This document shows, piece after piece, positions 24,251 to 34,967 of a stretch of DNA of 64,000 nucleotides. The position numbers were made by a program, and so were the translations under genes. The stretch spans positions 5,145,679 through 5,209,678 of the forward strand of contig NC_081338.1 of NCBI RefSeq assembly GCF_022539665.2, read 5' to 3'. Every line of letters starts with the position of its first letter. Positions within the stretch are counted from its first letter, which is position 1. Under the pieces are notes generated by a model that saw only the letters and a program-made list of their open reading frames with translations, was not told where the DNA came from and did no database searches. Source of the DNA: Daphnia carinata. Taxonomy: Eukaryota > Arthropoda > Branchiopoda > Diplostraca > Daphniidae.

Positions 24251-24675
24251 TGATGAAAGTCAAGACATTAAAACAATGTTGCCTTTTAAAACCTGCATTT
24301 TAACACAAGAAAGAAAGCATTAGAAAGCTATGCCAATCGGAGCAACGCCATTTCCACACGGGCAAGAGTCCGACATTAACATTGTTAACAAAATGCTTTG
24401 CCAAACTTTAGCCCCTAATTGACAACCTTTTCAACATATAATGGACACATGACAAAACATTGCATTAAATACTGTGAACTTATTGTTAACAAGAGTGACT
24501 ATCACGTACCAATCAACGCAAACACAAAGACTTGAATGGCACACAATTGTCATAAGGCGCCAGCTGAATTATTACAGCCACAAATACTGTGACATTGGCT
24601 ATGCAGAGTAGCTCGACGTTTCGACATCATTTTCAGAACGTTTTTTTATTGTATTTAGTTAGTATTTCTTAAAAA
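24251..24675. promoter_or_regulatory. Shared SMG6/ESS2 promoter region
   Basis: The SMG6 and ESS2 start codons face away from each other across 425 bp with no other gene between. The interval must hold both 5' UTRs and both promoters. I see no clear TATA box, so exact start sites are unknown. Confidence 0.5.
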
Positions 24676-26377
24676 ATGGCAGAGCTTAACACAACAGAGA
24701 AAAGTTTAGCAGTTATACCGCCCAAGAAAGAAGTGACGCTTTTCAAAGTTCCTTCATCAGCTCCAGCCCCGAGAAAGAAAAAGAAAGTTCTTGATGAAGA
24801 TGATTACGTTCGCAAATTGGAATCTATCATTCAGCGGGATTTTTTCCCTGATCTAACCAAACTTCAAGTCCAGGCCGCTTATTTAGAAGCCATGGAAACC
24901 AATGATATAGTTAAGCTGAGAGAAATTTATGAGAAGTACAGCGTAGGCCCTGGTGTCCATGATTCACGCAGGGGACATGCCACACCATCATCTACCTTTG
25001 AAACACCTACAAGAGATTTCCAAGACAATGTGTCTGTGCACAGTTCATCAACAAACACATCCAAAAGGACAACTGTAGAAGTCCAAGAAAGTTTGGACGA
25101 ATTTCTATTTAAAAATACGAGTGAAGATAACGAAAGCTTTGAAGAAATGATGGATGAAGCCAAGAGGAAGCACAGACTAAAGGTCTGTGTTTGTTTTCCT
25201 ACTTTATGATTTATTTGTTTTTTAACTTGTGTGCTTACTTTTGAGTTTTATTCAAACCATCTTGTTTTTATTTATTACAGTATTCCTGGCTGTATGATGT
25301 AGAAGACGATAGCAAGTCAAAGCAAGAATCAATGTTGGCATTACCATCAATCGAAAAACAGGCAATTGAGGATTCTAAGCCAGCCTTGGTTGAGACCTGG
25401 AATTATAGAGTTAAAAACTCTATTATGTATGTTCCAGAAGGTAAAACAAACACATTACTACCTTGCTGCTAAAAATAGATCTGAAAAGCAAAGTAACCTC
25501 TTTCTAAACTAGGAGCACCATATACCTTGGAAGAAAGGGTGAAATATGCCCTTGATAAAGACCACATTCAACACTGTAATACCCATTACCAGTCAAACCC
25601 CTTTGACGAGTCGCGCAACAGGGAAACATTGCATAAAGCTGCCCAGCTGCAGACCAATACAAGACAGGGTCACGTTGACGTTGACGGAAAAGAAATCAAA
25701 TCAAACGCGCCTCCAACCGTTAATGGTTTTGAGTTCATGAAAACTCCATCCCCTGTACCTGGCGTGGGTGCATCCCCGCTTATGACATGGGGAGAGATTG
25801 AAGGAACTCCATTTCGCTTAGACGGCTCAGATACTCCGCTTCCATCTTCCTCCGCTGGCGTCGGCGCTTTCCAGTTGCAACCCGTGTCTGAAAGAGACAG
25901 GATCGGCCACAAATTGGCTGAGAAGGTTGGTCAAGGATATCGAGATCGGCGTGGAAGGAGTCGACCATCTGCTGCTTCAATGGCGTCCCCACGTTCTTGT
26001 AGCGGGACCCCTTCCAAAACTGCTGGGACTTTGAGGTATATATATATATTGGACGCTGTACTTACAACAATGCGTCTCATTTGTCGTTTTCACATTTCCT
26101 CAGTCAGAGGATCGCTCTCATGTCTCCGGCTGCACGGCGCTTGGCTACATCAAGGCTAGGAATCCGTCTCAGCAGTGATCCCGCTTTACAAGCATCCTAC
26201 ACCCCCCGACACCGCACAGGAGAAGAGACGCCTACTCCTATCCAAGGCAGAACACCGTCAACTCCTTCATACGGGACACCTCGCTCTTCGCCATTTATTA
26301 GATCTCGGGGTTCCAGTGCTAACCTAACAGACAATCTTCTCCAATTACCAAAGCGCAAGGCCGAAGATTTTTTCTGA
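24676..26377 (+). CDS. ESS2: ESS2 (DGCR14) spliceosome-associated protein
   Basis: Homologue of the nuclear C-complex spliceosome factor ESS2/DGCR14. Exons 24676-25182, 25281-25440, 25513-26035 and 26104-26377 give 487 residues in one frame, close to the human length of 476. Family landmarks: a KVLDEDDYVRKLE motif followed by IIQRDFFPDL near residues 40-60, a Tyr-Ser-Trp-Leu-Tyr stretch at the start of exon 2, the GTPFRLDGSDTPLP segment, and the terminal ARRLATSRLGIRLSSDP block. The last acceptor reads CAGTCAG, a tandem site that could add or drop four bases; only the first AG keeps the frame to the natural end. The start is the first ATG after an A-rich leader. Confident assignment. Confidence 0.93.
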
Positions 26378-26866
26378 CCAGTTGCAAGCTGACAAATGAT
26401 GGATGTTTTGTTGCGTTTTCCGTTTCCCCTGGATACAGTGTTGAACAACAGCACTGTTGATGTGAACTTCTTAAAATCTTTGCAAACAATACAAATGGCA
26501 AAAGTAATCTGTATCCTTGAAACACTTAAGCTTAAGCAGGGAAAAGCTTTCTGATATTCAAAGGGTAGAGGCACATTGGCAAAATGTTTTAGAATTTTAT
26601 TTTAGGAAAATAGTGTTACAAGCTTGACATGTGATCAAGGCTCTATTACATACTACAGGTGAAAAGAATTAATGACTTGAGGATAATTACTGCATATTAT
26701 AGTTATTTTACATACTTCCCAAACATTTTGGGATGTGTCATTTATGAAATCCTTGTGACTTTGGGTTTCTCAGAGAGGAATTTTACCAAGATGCCAAAAA
26801 GGGATTGTGGGCCTAATTGAAGTTTCTATTCATTTAAAACATGAACTTGTAGCCACAAGTCATGAA
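26378..26866. other. ESS2 3' flank
   Basis: AT-rich non-coding sequence after the ESS2 stop, presumably its 3' UTR and, on the other strand, the 3' end of the doubtful gene that follows. Nothing else is recognisable. Confidence 0.4.
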
Positions 26867-27483
26867 TTAAAATAATTCTCTATAATTCTCCTTTTCGTTT
26901 TCATGATGTTCCTCAAACCCCATTTTGAAGCCACCTGAATATATAAAATAGGGGAGTAAATAATTATTAAAACATAAAAATCGAAAGGGAAAAAAGTAAA
27001 GTAAGCATTAAAACATGGCTATCATGTTACACATATAATCAAAGTAAACAAGTGTGTTGAAACCTTCGGAGGCCTTGGAAGTTGGAACCCTCATACTTGA
27101 TTCTCCTGAATCCGAACAAGAGGGATCTTACAAAGCACCATTGTTTGGTATCAAAGACAAAAATAATGAAGTGGGGGTTGTAGAGGAAATTCACTTACTC
27201 GCAGTTTATAGTTTGTTATTTAGTACGACTTGGGCTTCATTGCATATCGAACAAAGATTTCTACATGTAGCAAAATTTTCAACAAGTTAGTGATATTGAA
27301 TAATCTCTACCTGATCCTTTTCTTGACAAAGTATCCAAATTTCAAGCTTTTGGCTTTAAAATATTTTGTTTGTTTCTTCCAACTATATTTTGCAAATTAA
27401 GTATTTCAAAGATTCTCGATTATTCTTTGGAAGGGTCAGTCCACTCTGCTAGAAAACAAAGAAAAGCGCCGGAAGGCGGCCAT
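26867..27483 (-). CDS. Doubtful small multi-exon gene, function unknown
   Basis: Minus-strand pieces with gene-like splice signals: an ATG at 27483 opening MAAFRRFSLF (resembling a mitochondrial presequence); an open segment at about 27390-27317 ending in AG then GTAGAG (contains SLKFGYFVKKRI); a segment at 27270-27190 with a Cys-x2-Cys pair (CSICNEAQ); and two pieces at about 27147-27062 and 26934-26867 that join in frame to end in ENYRELF and a stop. The third piece meets a TAA just before its best donor, so no uninterrupted model spans all parts. The opposite strand is also open for about 78 codons over 27054-27290. It could be a decayed gene or a misread. No family recognised. Confidence 0.2.
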
Positions 27484-27793
27484 TTAAGGAGGATGGGTAA
27501 GCTAGGTCATTAGGGGCGTAACACATCAGCAAGCGACATTCGTCCGAGTAATCTTTGCTAGAGCACACAGGTAATTGCACGAAACGACGGGTAATAGTTC
27601 TTAATTTTGTTTAAGAAGATATTTAAAATTCGTCTAACGCAAAGAAAAAGCTACATCAACAAGTATACAGCCTGATCCGAAGTGCAGCAAAAGGCAGGGC
27701 GAGTGTGTGGAGTGGAGCATCTGCACGTGGTCGGTCAGTGTCTTGCCCTTAAATCGTCCATCCCACTTTCATCTTAGAATAGATCCTGTTGGA

Positions 27794-30356
27794 ATGCCCC
27801 AATCTACTCTTTCTCCCATCCGGATGACTGATGCCCACTCAGCAACTTCTGTTGGATCAGCTAGCAGCTTATTGGTTTCTTCTGAAAGTGAATCAGGTAA
27901 AAAAATTATAACTAAACCTTGCTCTTTACCATGCCAAAGAAATTTCACTATTATTGCCCTTTTTATTTATAGCTAAGGAGAAGTTAGATAGCACAAGCAG
28001 TTTGAAGAATGGGTATGTTGGATCGTTCACAACCTTGGCTCAGCCATGTTTGCCATACCCACCCTATCCAGAAACACAGCAAAAGAATAGGGCTGTTTCG
28101 ATGGCTGAAACATCACCAGTGCTATGGCATGACCAGGTGCAAAAAACGACTGAAAAGGTTGAATCAACACTTATTACTCCAAATGAAAAGGAGTTGAGCA
28201 CAAAGGAGGATACTGTGAAAAAAGATAGACGTCTGTCAACGGCATCATCTGACAGTGGTAATGGAGGTTGTGGAGGGCTTAAGAAGAAAAAATATAGGCG
28301 TTTTGGAGAGGTTGATAAAACGGAAAAGAAAAAACTGACACCCAGACAATGGCTTCTATTGGTTGTTCTCTCTTTAGCAACTCTTACATCATCATTTGCC
28401 ATTTGCCTTTTCCCCCCGTTCTTTCCCAAAATTGTAAGTGTGTGTGAAATAACAACATGTGAAATGTGAAATCTAAATGTTTGCTTTAATCTCTAGGCCG
28501 AAGATAAGGGTGCCACAGTATCCATTTATGGATTTATCATTGGTACCAACTGCCTGACATCGTTTCTTGTCACTCCTTTTATTGGAAAAAACGTAAATAT
28601 TGCCCTAAATTTGTTTCATAAAATTCTAATTTGCATCTTCATCTTTCTTTCAGCTGAAAGTTATTGGCGTTCGGTTCGCCTTTGTTTCTGGAGTTTTCAT
28701 TGGAGGTATTTGCTGCTTGTTGTCGGGGTGAGTAGTAAATTACGCAAAAAACGCGAAAACTGGGTTTTAATCAGTAAACTTTAAAGCTTTTTAGAGTATT
28801 TCCCTCCCGGGGGTTCATTCGTCGTAATATCTATATTGATCCGCGTCATTCATGCGGCCGGAAACGCTGGTACAATTACGTCGACGTTTACGTACACTGC
28901 TGTGGAGTTTCCAAATTCCGTTGCCAAAATCTTTGTAAGATTAATTAATGCAGGTTTAACGTTTGTTGTACAATTTCTACTACTGTTCTAATTGTAGAGT
29001 CTAACAAGAACAATGATGAACATTGCCCAGCTTGCTGGGCCTATAGTCGGCGGTGCATTGTATGAAGTCGGTGGTTTTAAGACTCCCTTTATCCTCATGG
29101 GAGGAATTCAAACTATTATGGCCTTTATTGCATTACCCTTTCTCCCCGATTATGACGGTAAATTAGTTCAAATTATTGTACGTCATCAGCCTTCTCATCT
29201 TGCTTCTCAACATTTTAGTGTCACAGTATGACGAGGGATCGACTAAAACTCAATCGCCATTGGATATTTTGTGTATTCCATCCATTTGGATCCCGTTCTT
29301 CACGTTCATCTTATCGACCATGTCGAACGGGTTCCTCTCGATCAACCTTGAACCGCAAGTGTTGCGAACGGTATGTTTCTGACTTGGCGTTATCATTAAT
29401 TTCCTTAAAATCATTTTTATCTTTTCTTTTCAGTTCGACTTGACGCCATTTTACGTCGGAATCTTTTTCGGCTTGAAAGACGGGGCCAACAGCATAGCCA
29501 GTCCTATTTGGGGATACTTGTGTGATCGCCGAGGATCTGTCAAACTGTGCCTTCTTTCCAGTACCATGATCGGAGCCTTGTCCATATTTTTGCTGGGGCC
29601 TTTTCCCTTCGTTCCTATTGATCGGTACTTTTGATTTCAATTCTCAAATTCAAACCGTTTAACTAGTATCATTATTTGATTTTATTTTAGAAATCTAGCT
29701 GTTGTCGGTATCGCATTGGCACTAAGTGGAGTTGCGTTTGCAGGGCAACAAGTTTCGGGGGTCGTTGATGCCATGAGAGAAGCTGTGTAAGCCACATTTT
29801 TAAAATTCAATTTGCTGTGCCAGTATTCATTTCTTTTTTGCATTTTGATAATAGACATGCTGGTTATCCGGATAATCCCAGTACTCACGGGCTTGTTGCC
29901 GGTATATGGTCGTCTCTTAGTGGTGCTGGGCGTTTTGTTTCACGCGCTGGGACTGGCATTTTAGTGGACCACATTGGTTTCCAAATGACGGCTGTCGTCG
30001 TCTTCTCTGTCCAAATTACAGTGGTAAGTTTTGTGCAAAAATGACTATTAACAAATAGATGTATTGTTTATTACCTTCTATAGGGACTAGCAACCATGTG
30101 CTTCATGTTACCAAAGTGCAAGAAAGGTGACGGCAAATCCGACGGGTATGACACGACAGTGGATGCCATATCTACGCGGACAACATCGTTTACTTATTCC
30201 GTCGTGGATGTCGGTGAGTTTCCACGATTAACTATTTCTCAGCCCGAATCTCCAGCCGAGTCCGTCACGTGCAAATCAGTGTCGATCCCATTACCGCGAG
30301 ACTGTGCCATTATTCGCCGCATGCGCGCTGAAACATATGCCGGGTTCTCTGGCTGA
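27794..30356 (+). CDS. SLC18B1: SLC18B1-like major facilitator transporter (intact copy A)
   Basis: Twelve-helix major-facilitator membrane transporter, closest by motif to SLC18B1, a vesicular polyamine carrier in mammals. Exons 27794-27896, 27973-28433, 28497-28592, 28654-28727, 28787-28934, 28998-29157, 29219-29370, 29434-29624, 29691-29786, 29855-30023 and 30084-30356 give 640 residues. The first 165 residues are a hydrophilic, Ser/Lys-rich cytosolic tail; the helices follow. The loop motif GYLCDRRGSVKL matches the conserved MFS loop-8/9 signature, and AQLAGPIVGGALYEVGG matches the helix-5 region. The 28787 acceptor (TTAAAG) was chosen because the next AG breaks the frame. A likely non-coding first exon ends at 27570. 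Substrate is inferred only. A broken tandem copy lies at 34968-37353. Confidence 0.85.
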
Positions 30357-31697
30357 ACAGATTAGGCCCATCGTGTAGACTAGATAATTGAATTTAGGAA
30401 CTTGAGAATCTCATCTAGCCCCCTACCACTTGCCACATCTGTAACAATACCCGATATTTTCCGTGTCTCTTCCGGCTGGCTTTAACTATTTTTATGAAAA
30501 TCGTATCCGGCTAATCCATACTGTCAACTATCTCCCTTTAAAAAAAAAACTTAATCTTGTAAAAAAAAAAAGATATTTGTTATTTAGCGTAAATTTTGTT
30601 TTGTTCTAGACAGCTTTTTGTTTACATAATTGTGTTTACATAATGTGTTTTGTTATTAAGGATCAATATAGATTATCATGGCTGCTAAAATCAATCGCAA
30701 TCAAAGAGGGATACAATTCATTCTTCTTTCTAGTCCACTGTTTGCCCACAGTAGCCCTATTAATCACCTGAGCAGTTCATCACAAGTCAAGTAGAAGCCA
30801 AACATTTAACTTTTTTAAATTTTACCCCGTCGCACGATCTGCTTTTAATCCAATCGATAATTTTCAGGAAAGCGTTTTGGCTTCGATTTTTCAGCCAATT
30901 TTTGATATTCGAGCAGAACGAGAGAAAAATCGATTCATGCGACAAAAGCTTGTTTAAATTTAATTGAGCTTAAGCCAAATTGAATTTTAAAAATGCATTA
31001 CATTTTATGTGGTGTTGTGGCGAATGGTACGGGAATTGATGAATAGGCTTTTAACAGCTGTGGTGGTCACATTCAAACATTATCGATTCGACCGAAAGAT
31101 GGTCGTGCTCGTCAGAGCGTCCACCCACACGCTTTATGCTAGTCATTGACTAAAAAATGTTACTTAAAGAAGCGAACCGTTCTGACCGTTGAATGAAGGA
31201 CGCACGCGAGTCTTTTGATCTACTAGCGGAATAAGGATACAAAAAATTGATAAATTTCCAGTTTGAAGTAGACATTTTTTTCCCCTTTTTGCAATGATAA
31301 CGCCATCAACCGTTATGGCGTGACGTGTTCCATCGTTCCAAATCACTTTTCTTGTTCCCATTTTCTTTTCCGAGGGCTTTTCAAGTGGGAAAAAGGAAGA
31401 AGCCTTTGAAGTAGGAGGAACAAGCAAAGTATAAACATAGAGATTGTTAACGATAACGGAATTTTCGTGAATTTAAATATGGGGAACTGAGAATTCGATG
31501 ACTAACTGTAAAATTATTAGTGCGATTGAATTGTTTTCCTCTGCAATTTTTAAAAACTTGTACGTACCTTTTGACTGATCTAGTATAGTCACAGGTAGAA
31601 TACTCTAAACCAATGCAATCACGCGTGAATGTATAAAAATCGGAAGCCGCTTAAATTTTTTTTTCTTGCGCAAGAAGGAAGCGTGAATGGCGGTACG
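27918..31697 (+). repeat. Tandem duplication, unit A
   Basis: Starts inside intron 1 of the transporter and extends past its 3' end. It matches unit B at 34913-38299 in the same orientation. Unit A carries 395 bp (30498-30892) that unit B lacks. Identity is about 95% in exon 2 by eye but nearly complete from exon 9 (29691) through the flank to about 31500. Confidence 0.9.
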
Positions 31698-32125
31698 ATC
31701 ACCAGGTCAATGCCATGAGAAGTTGGAAAAATAATTCAATTATTTTTCTTTGTTTAGGCTATTCCCAAAAAACTAATTGAAATCGTGTTTCATAAGCCAC
31801 ATTGTTTTAACTGGTAGCCCTTCGTGGTAGGACCATCGAAGCTCTTGTCTAAGTATTAAAACACTAGAATTCGTTGAAGCATTTTTTTTTTAACATGTTT
31901 ATTTTTAAGATCCAAATTATTGCCGAAAGTACAAGCAATCTGTAGTAAGCAAACATAGAATTCGTGAAAGAAATCGAAAGAAAAGAGAAGCTGGAGAGGT
32001 ATAACTATGAAAATGTAAGTAAGCTTAGAAAACCTGTGGACTTTGTTCAAATCACGTCCCATCTAAACGAAGGTGCAAATTTCACATCCTTCAAAGTGGC
32101 AGCTATTGAAATTTAAAAGACCAGT
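30357..32125. other. Transporter 3' flank and spacer
   Basis: AT-rich sequence after transporter copy A. It contains the A-only 395-bp segment (30498-30892) and an 87-codon minus-strand frame listed separately. After 31697 the homology with unit B ends. A minus-strand frame at 32062-31856 starts right after a CAG/TAG-type acceptor but has no convincing partner exon. Confidence 0.4.
31164..31427 (-). CDS. 87-codon frame of unknown meaning, duplicated unchanged
   Basis: Minus-strand open frame from ATG 31427 with the segment GTRKVIWNDGTRHAITVDGV and a basic run KRGKK. The whole 264-bp frame is identical, base for base, to 38027-37764 in unit B. Identity reflects the very recent or converted duplication, so it is not by itself evidence for a protein. 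No signal peptide, membrane segment or family was recognised. Confidence 0.2.
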   Translation of the reverse strand: MLVPPTSKASSFFPLEKPSEKKMGTRKVIWNDGTRHAITVDGVIIAKRGKKCLLQTGNLSIFCILIPLVDQKTRVRPSFNGQNGSLL

Positions 32126-32465
32126 TTACAGTGTCTGTAACCATGGTCCCCTATTTTCAATAACTACAAATAGACGGCATCTAAGAATCAAGAATGAAAC
32201 GTAAGTGAAGGAATGAAAAATGGATCATTTCTGAATAAGAAAACCTGTCCACTTACACAGTACTAAAGTACTCAAACAGCAGACAGGTATTCAAAGTATC
32301 AAAAATGATCATTGTCATCAATTCTTCCTTCAGTCTGATAGAACCTTCTGGAACCAAATACATTGGCTGAAACTTGGTGGCATCATGATAACCGAATGAA
32401 ATTGGGGGTGGGAGAGAGGTGACAATGGCCATAACGATTAAAAAACTTTTCCGCTTTAACAGCAT
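32126..32465 (-). CDS. Possible small secreted peptide gene (two exons)
   Basis: Exon 1 (32465-32257) starts MLLKRKSFLIVMAIVTSLPP, a good signal-peptide pattern (basic start, hydrophobic core, small/Pro residues), and ends at a consensus donor, CTGT then GTAAGT. Exon 2 (32180-32126) follows a TTCTTAG acceptor, keeps the frame and ends after WLQTL and TAA, for 87 residues in all. A decayed, partly alignable copy of exon 1 lies upstream at about 32600-32760, where the frame is broken. No family is recognised. It may be an orphan secreted peptide or itself a relic. Confidence 0.3.
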
Positions 32466-32841
32466 ACTTATTTCTTAACCGATTATGCCATCGTCGTCTT
32501 TCTTCACCTATTAACGTTCAGTGTATCAAAATGCCGATGTCCCGTAGCCAATGCACATCAGTCGCCAAAGTTACAATCAAACAGAAATGAAAAATCGATA
32601 CCAATGACAATGACCATAATGAGATTAGGAAACTGCTTCCTTTGACAGCATACAGGTTTCCTAAGCGTCAAAGATGTTCATTGTCGTATGTCGCCATTCA
32701 CTTCCGTCCAGTAGATCATAATGCCATCAATTTGCAGCCACCACGTCGAATCAGATCAATTTTGCCCCTTCCTTCAAACGTTACGAATTTAAACAAAACC
32801 AAAGCACACAAAATTATCTAAGGTTCAAAACATATTCATTG

Positions 32842-34488
32842 TTAGACCTTCTTCTCCTCTGCTTTCATTTGGTTGTTAGAAGAACGATGTCCAAACATCG
32901 TTTTGAGTCCTTTGAAGAATTTCTTCCCCTTATTGTCTGCCTTTGGCTCCAGAAACATTTCTTTGGCGAAAGCCACTGCTGCCATCTTCTTCTCAAAATC
33001 GATATTTTCGTTTTTGACCACCACTTGCAGTGCTTTTTGTCTTCGCTGGACAAGTTCCGTTAGTTCCGCGCGCTCTACTTCCGATGACGCAGAAGCAAGT
33101 TTTTTTATTTTATTTTTAAGCTCGTCTTCTGCATCACGTATAACTTCGCAGGACCTCCTTCTGTCATTTTCGTAAATATTTTTAAGCTCAGAAAAAGTCT
33201 TCCTGAGGTTGTCGATACAGTTGGGTTCTTCGAGCTCAATGACTAGCGGCTCAAATTCGTTCTCGGAGTCGGCCCTTTTTATCTCGAACGCTACCATTAT
33301 GTCGATTATGGTCTGTGACATGTACTGCTCATAGTTTCCGCGATTTTCATTATTCTTGTGTTTTGCCATCTCGATCTGTGCCCTCAAGTAATTGATCATA
33401 GAACCGGTCAAGTCTAGCACTTTTTTAGGTCCGGCATCTGATTTTGTTGACGGCGCTTGGGGAGGCGTTTCATTTCCCGTTGTGCGTGTTATTTTGATCA
33501 AATGCGCATTTTCTTCATGTAAACGGAGGTCGCGGAAGTGTCTACGACCCAGGAAGTTGGGCATAGCCTTATATCCTGCACACACGTAAATTTTGGTTTC
33601 AAATGATACACCTTCTAATTCAAAAATGGGGTAGAAAAATCCAACGAGCTCATCCCATTTTACGTACTCTTTGAACTTCCCTTTACGCTTCGACATGACC
33701 AAACTGATCTTCGTAATAGGTTTTAAGTCTGGCTCGCCTAATTTTTGCCATTGGTTTAAACTGATGATTGACGTGTCACAGCCTTTGTCAATCACCATAT
33801 CCACTTGATGCCCGTTCATTGTTATCTGCACGGACTTGGTCTTGATGGGTTTGTCTTCTGTCAAAAATCCCGGTTTGACTAATTTCTTTTTCATTCGCTC
33901 GAAGAACGATGGCTTCGGCTGTTTGACGTCCTTTGCAGGTGTCGTGTTGATCGCTGGTTCGCTTTCTGTATCGGTGTCTGTGGGAGGGGGCTCGAGCATT
34001 CTTAACAGCTCCTTACGGCGCCCAAGAAACGGGGATGGTTTTGATCTCGGGACTTGCTCCATTACGCTGATAGTAGATTCATCCGCTATGCCAGAATCGT
34101 CTACTAAAATATTTTGAGCAGAATCAGTTTCATTTACCGGTGCGATGTTCTCTGCTTGGCAAACAGTACTAGATGAAGTATTCTGGGGTAAAGGATGCGT
34201 CGTGTTACATTCCTGTAACAAGTCGTTCCTGTTTTCAGGTGTAAACTGGTCAGGTTGTTCTTCTCTGCTGGAAGATCCTGTTGATCCTGTGACGAACGTG
34301 AAGTTGTTCATGAATGAGGATAGTAGTATCGTAGATGAAGTATTCTGGGGTAAAGGATGCGTCGTGTTACATTCTTGTAACAAGTCGTTCCTGTTTTCTG
34401 GTGTAAACTGTTCAGGTTGTTCTTCTCTGCTGGAAGATCCTGTGACGAACGTGAAGCTATTCATAAATGAAAGAACCATTTTGAACAT
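32842..34488 (-). CDS. Single-exon retropepsin-like protein, retroelement-derived
   Basis: An uninterrupted 548-codon frame from ATG 34488. Residues about 5-110 are a near-exact tandem repeat of a 54-residue unit (EEQPEQFTPENRNDLLQE in each). After a linker, about 215-340 resembles a Ty3/Gypsy-type aspartic protease: a beta-strand lead-in (VQITMNGHQVDMVI), then Asp-Lys-Gly-Cys-Asp-Thr-Ser where such enzymes have Asp-Thr/Ser-Gly, and later NFLGRRHFRDLRL in the place of the usual conserved C-terminal strand-helix motif. About 380-520 is charged and probably coiled coil. No reverse transcriptase, integrase or long terminal repeats were found around it. This looks like a lone gag/protease remnant or a domesticated gene. 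The protease fold is inferred, activity doubtful. Confidence 0.6.
   Translation of the reverse strand: MFKMVLSFMNSFTFVTGSSSREEQPEQFTPENRNDLLQECNTTHPLPQNTSSTILLSSFMNNFTFVTGSTGSSSREEQPDQFTPENRNDLLQECNTTHPLPQNTSSSTVCQAENIAPVNETDSAQNILVDDSGIADESTISVMEQVPRSKPSPFLGRRKELLRMLEPPPTDTDTESEPAINTTPAKDVKQPKPSFFERMKKKLVKPGFLTEDKPIKTKSVQITMNGHQVDMVIDKGCDTSIISLNQWQKLGEPDLKPITKISLVMSKRKGKFKEYVKWDELVGFFYPIFELEGVSFETKIYVCAGYKAMPNFLGRRHFRDLRLHEENAHLIKITRTTGNETPPQAPSTKSDAGPKKVLDLTGSMINYLRAQIEMAKHKNNENRGNYEQYMSQTIIDIMVAFEIKRADSENEFEPLVIELEEPNCIDNLRKTFSELKNIYENDRRRSCEVIRDAEDELKNKIKKLASASSEVERAELTELVQRRQKALQVVVKNENIDFEKKMAAVAFAKEMFLEPKADNKGKKFFKGLKTMFGHRSSNNQMKAEEKKV
34171..34480. repeat. 162-bp internal tandem repeat within the retropepsin-like gene
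   Basis: Two copies, starting near 34171 and 34333, with only a few mismatches and one 9-bp length difference. They encode the two N-terminal 54-residue units. Confidence 0.9.
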
Positions 34489-34912
34489 TTTGATTTACTT
34501 CGATTGCTTTAAAAACACCGCTCGCTGTCTCGCCTTATGTAATGGTGCGACGTAAGCCAGAACCCATCACTGCTCAAACTCTGATGTTTTTTCAAAAAAA
34601 AAATTTAATAAGATAAGGTAATTTGGGTTGTGTGAAGGAAATTAAATGAATTACTATTTTGCCCGTAATGTTCAACACAAATAACTGTAAAAAAAACTCT
34701 AAAAAGTATTTTTATTTCATGAAAAACCATCTCAGTTTTGGAATCTTCTAAATTCACATGCATGCCGTCTATAGGACATATACCCTGGTGGTTATTACTG
34801 TTTGCGCTATCATTTCCACGATATACCGTCCCGTGCTCCAATTCCACGCTTTAGCCAATTCGTGTTTTTCGTTTGCACCATGAAGCAGACCTACGTTGTT
34901 ATGTGCTTCAGT
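34489..34912. other. Spacer upstream of the retropepsin-like gene
   Basis: Non-coding sequence between the ATG at 34488 and the start of unit B. An 80-codon minus-strand frame (34847-34605) begins MELEHGTVYRGND but has no recognisable relative or splice partner. If the retropepsin-like gene is expressed its promoter must lie here. Confidence 0.3.
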
Positions 34913-34967
34913 CTTGCTCTTTAGCATGCCAAAGAAATTTGACTACTATTGCTCTTTTTATTTATAG

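Noticed and set aside
27054-27290. Plus-strand 78-codon frame
   Set aside because: Starts at GTG, has no ATG or splice partner, and lies opposite the doubtful minus-strand exons.
28787-28800. Acceptor TTTTTAG at 28794 for transporter exon 5
   Set aside because: Gives a frameshifted, non-membrane product; the earlier TTAAAG acceptor keeps the helix sequence and the frame.
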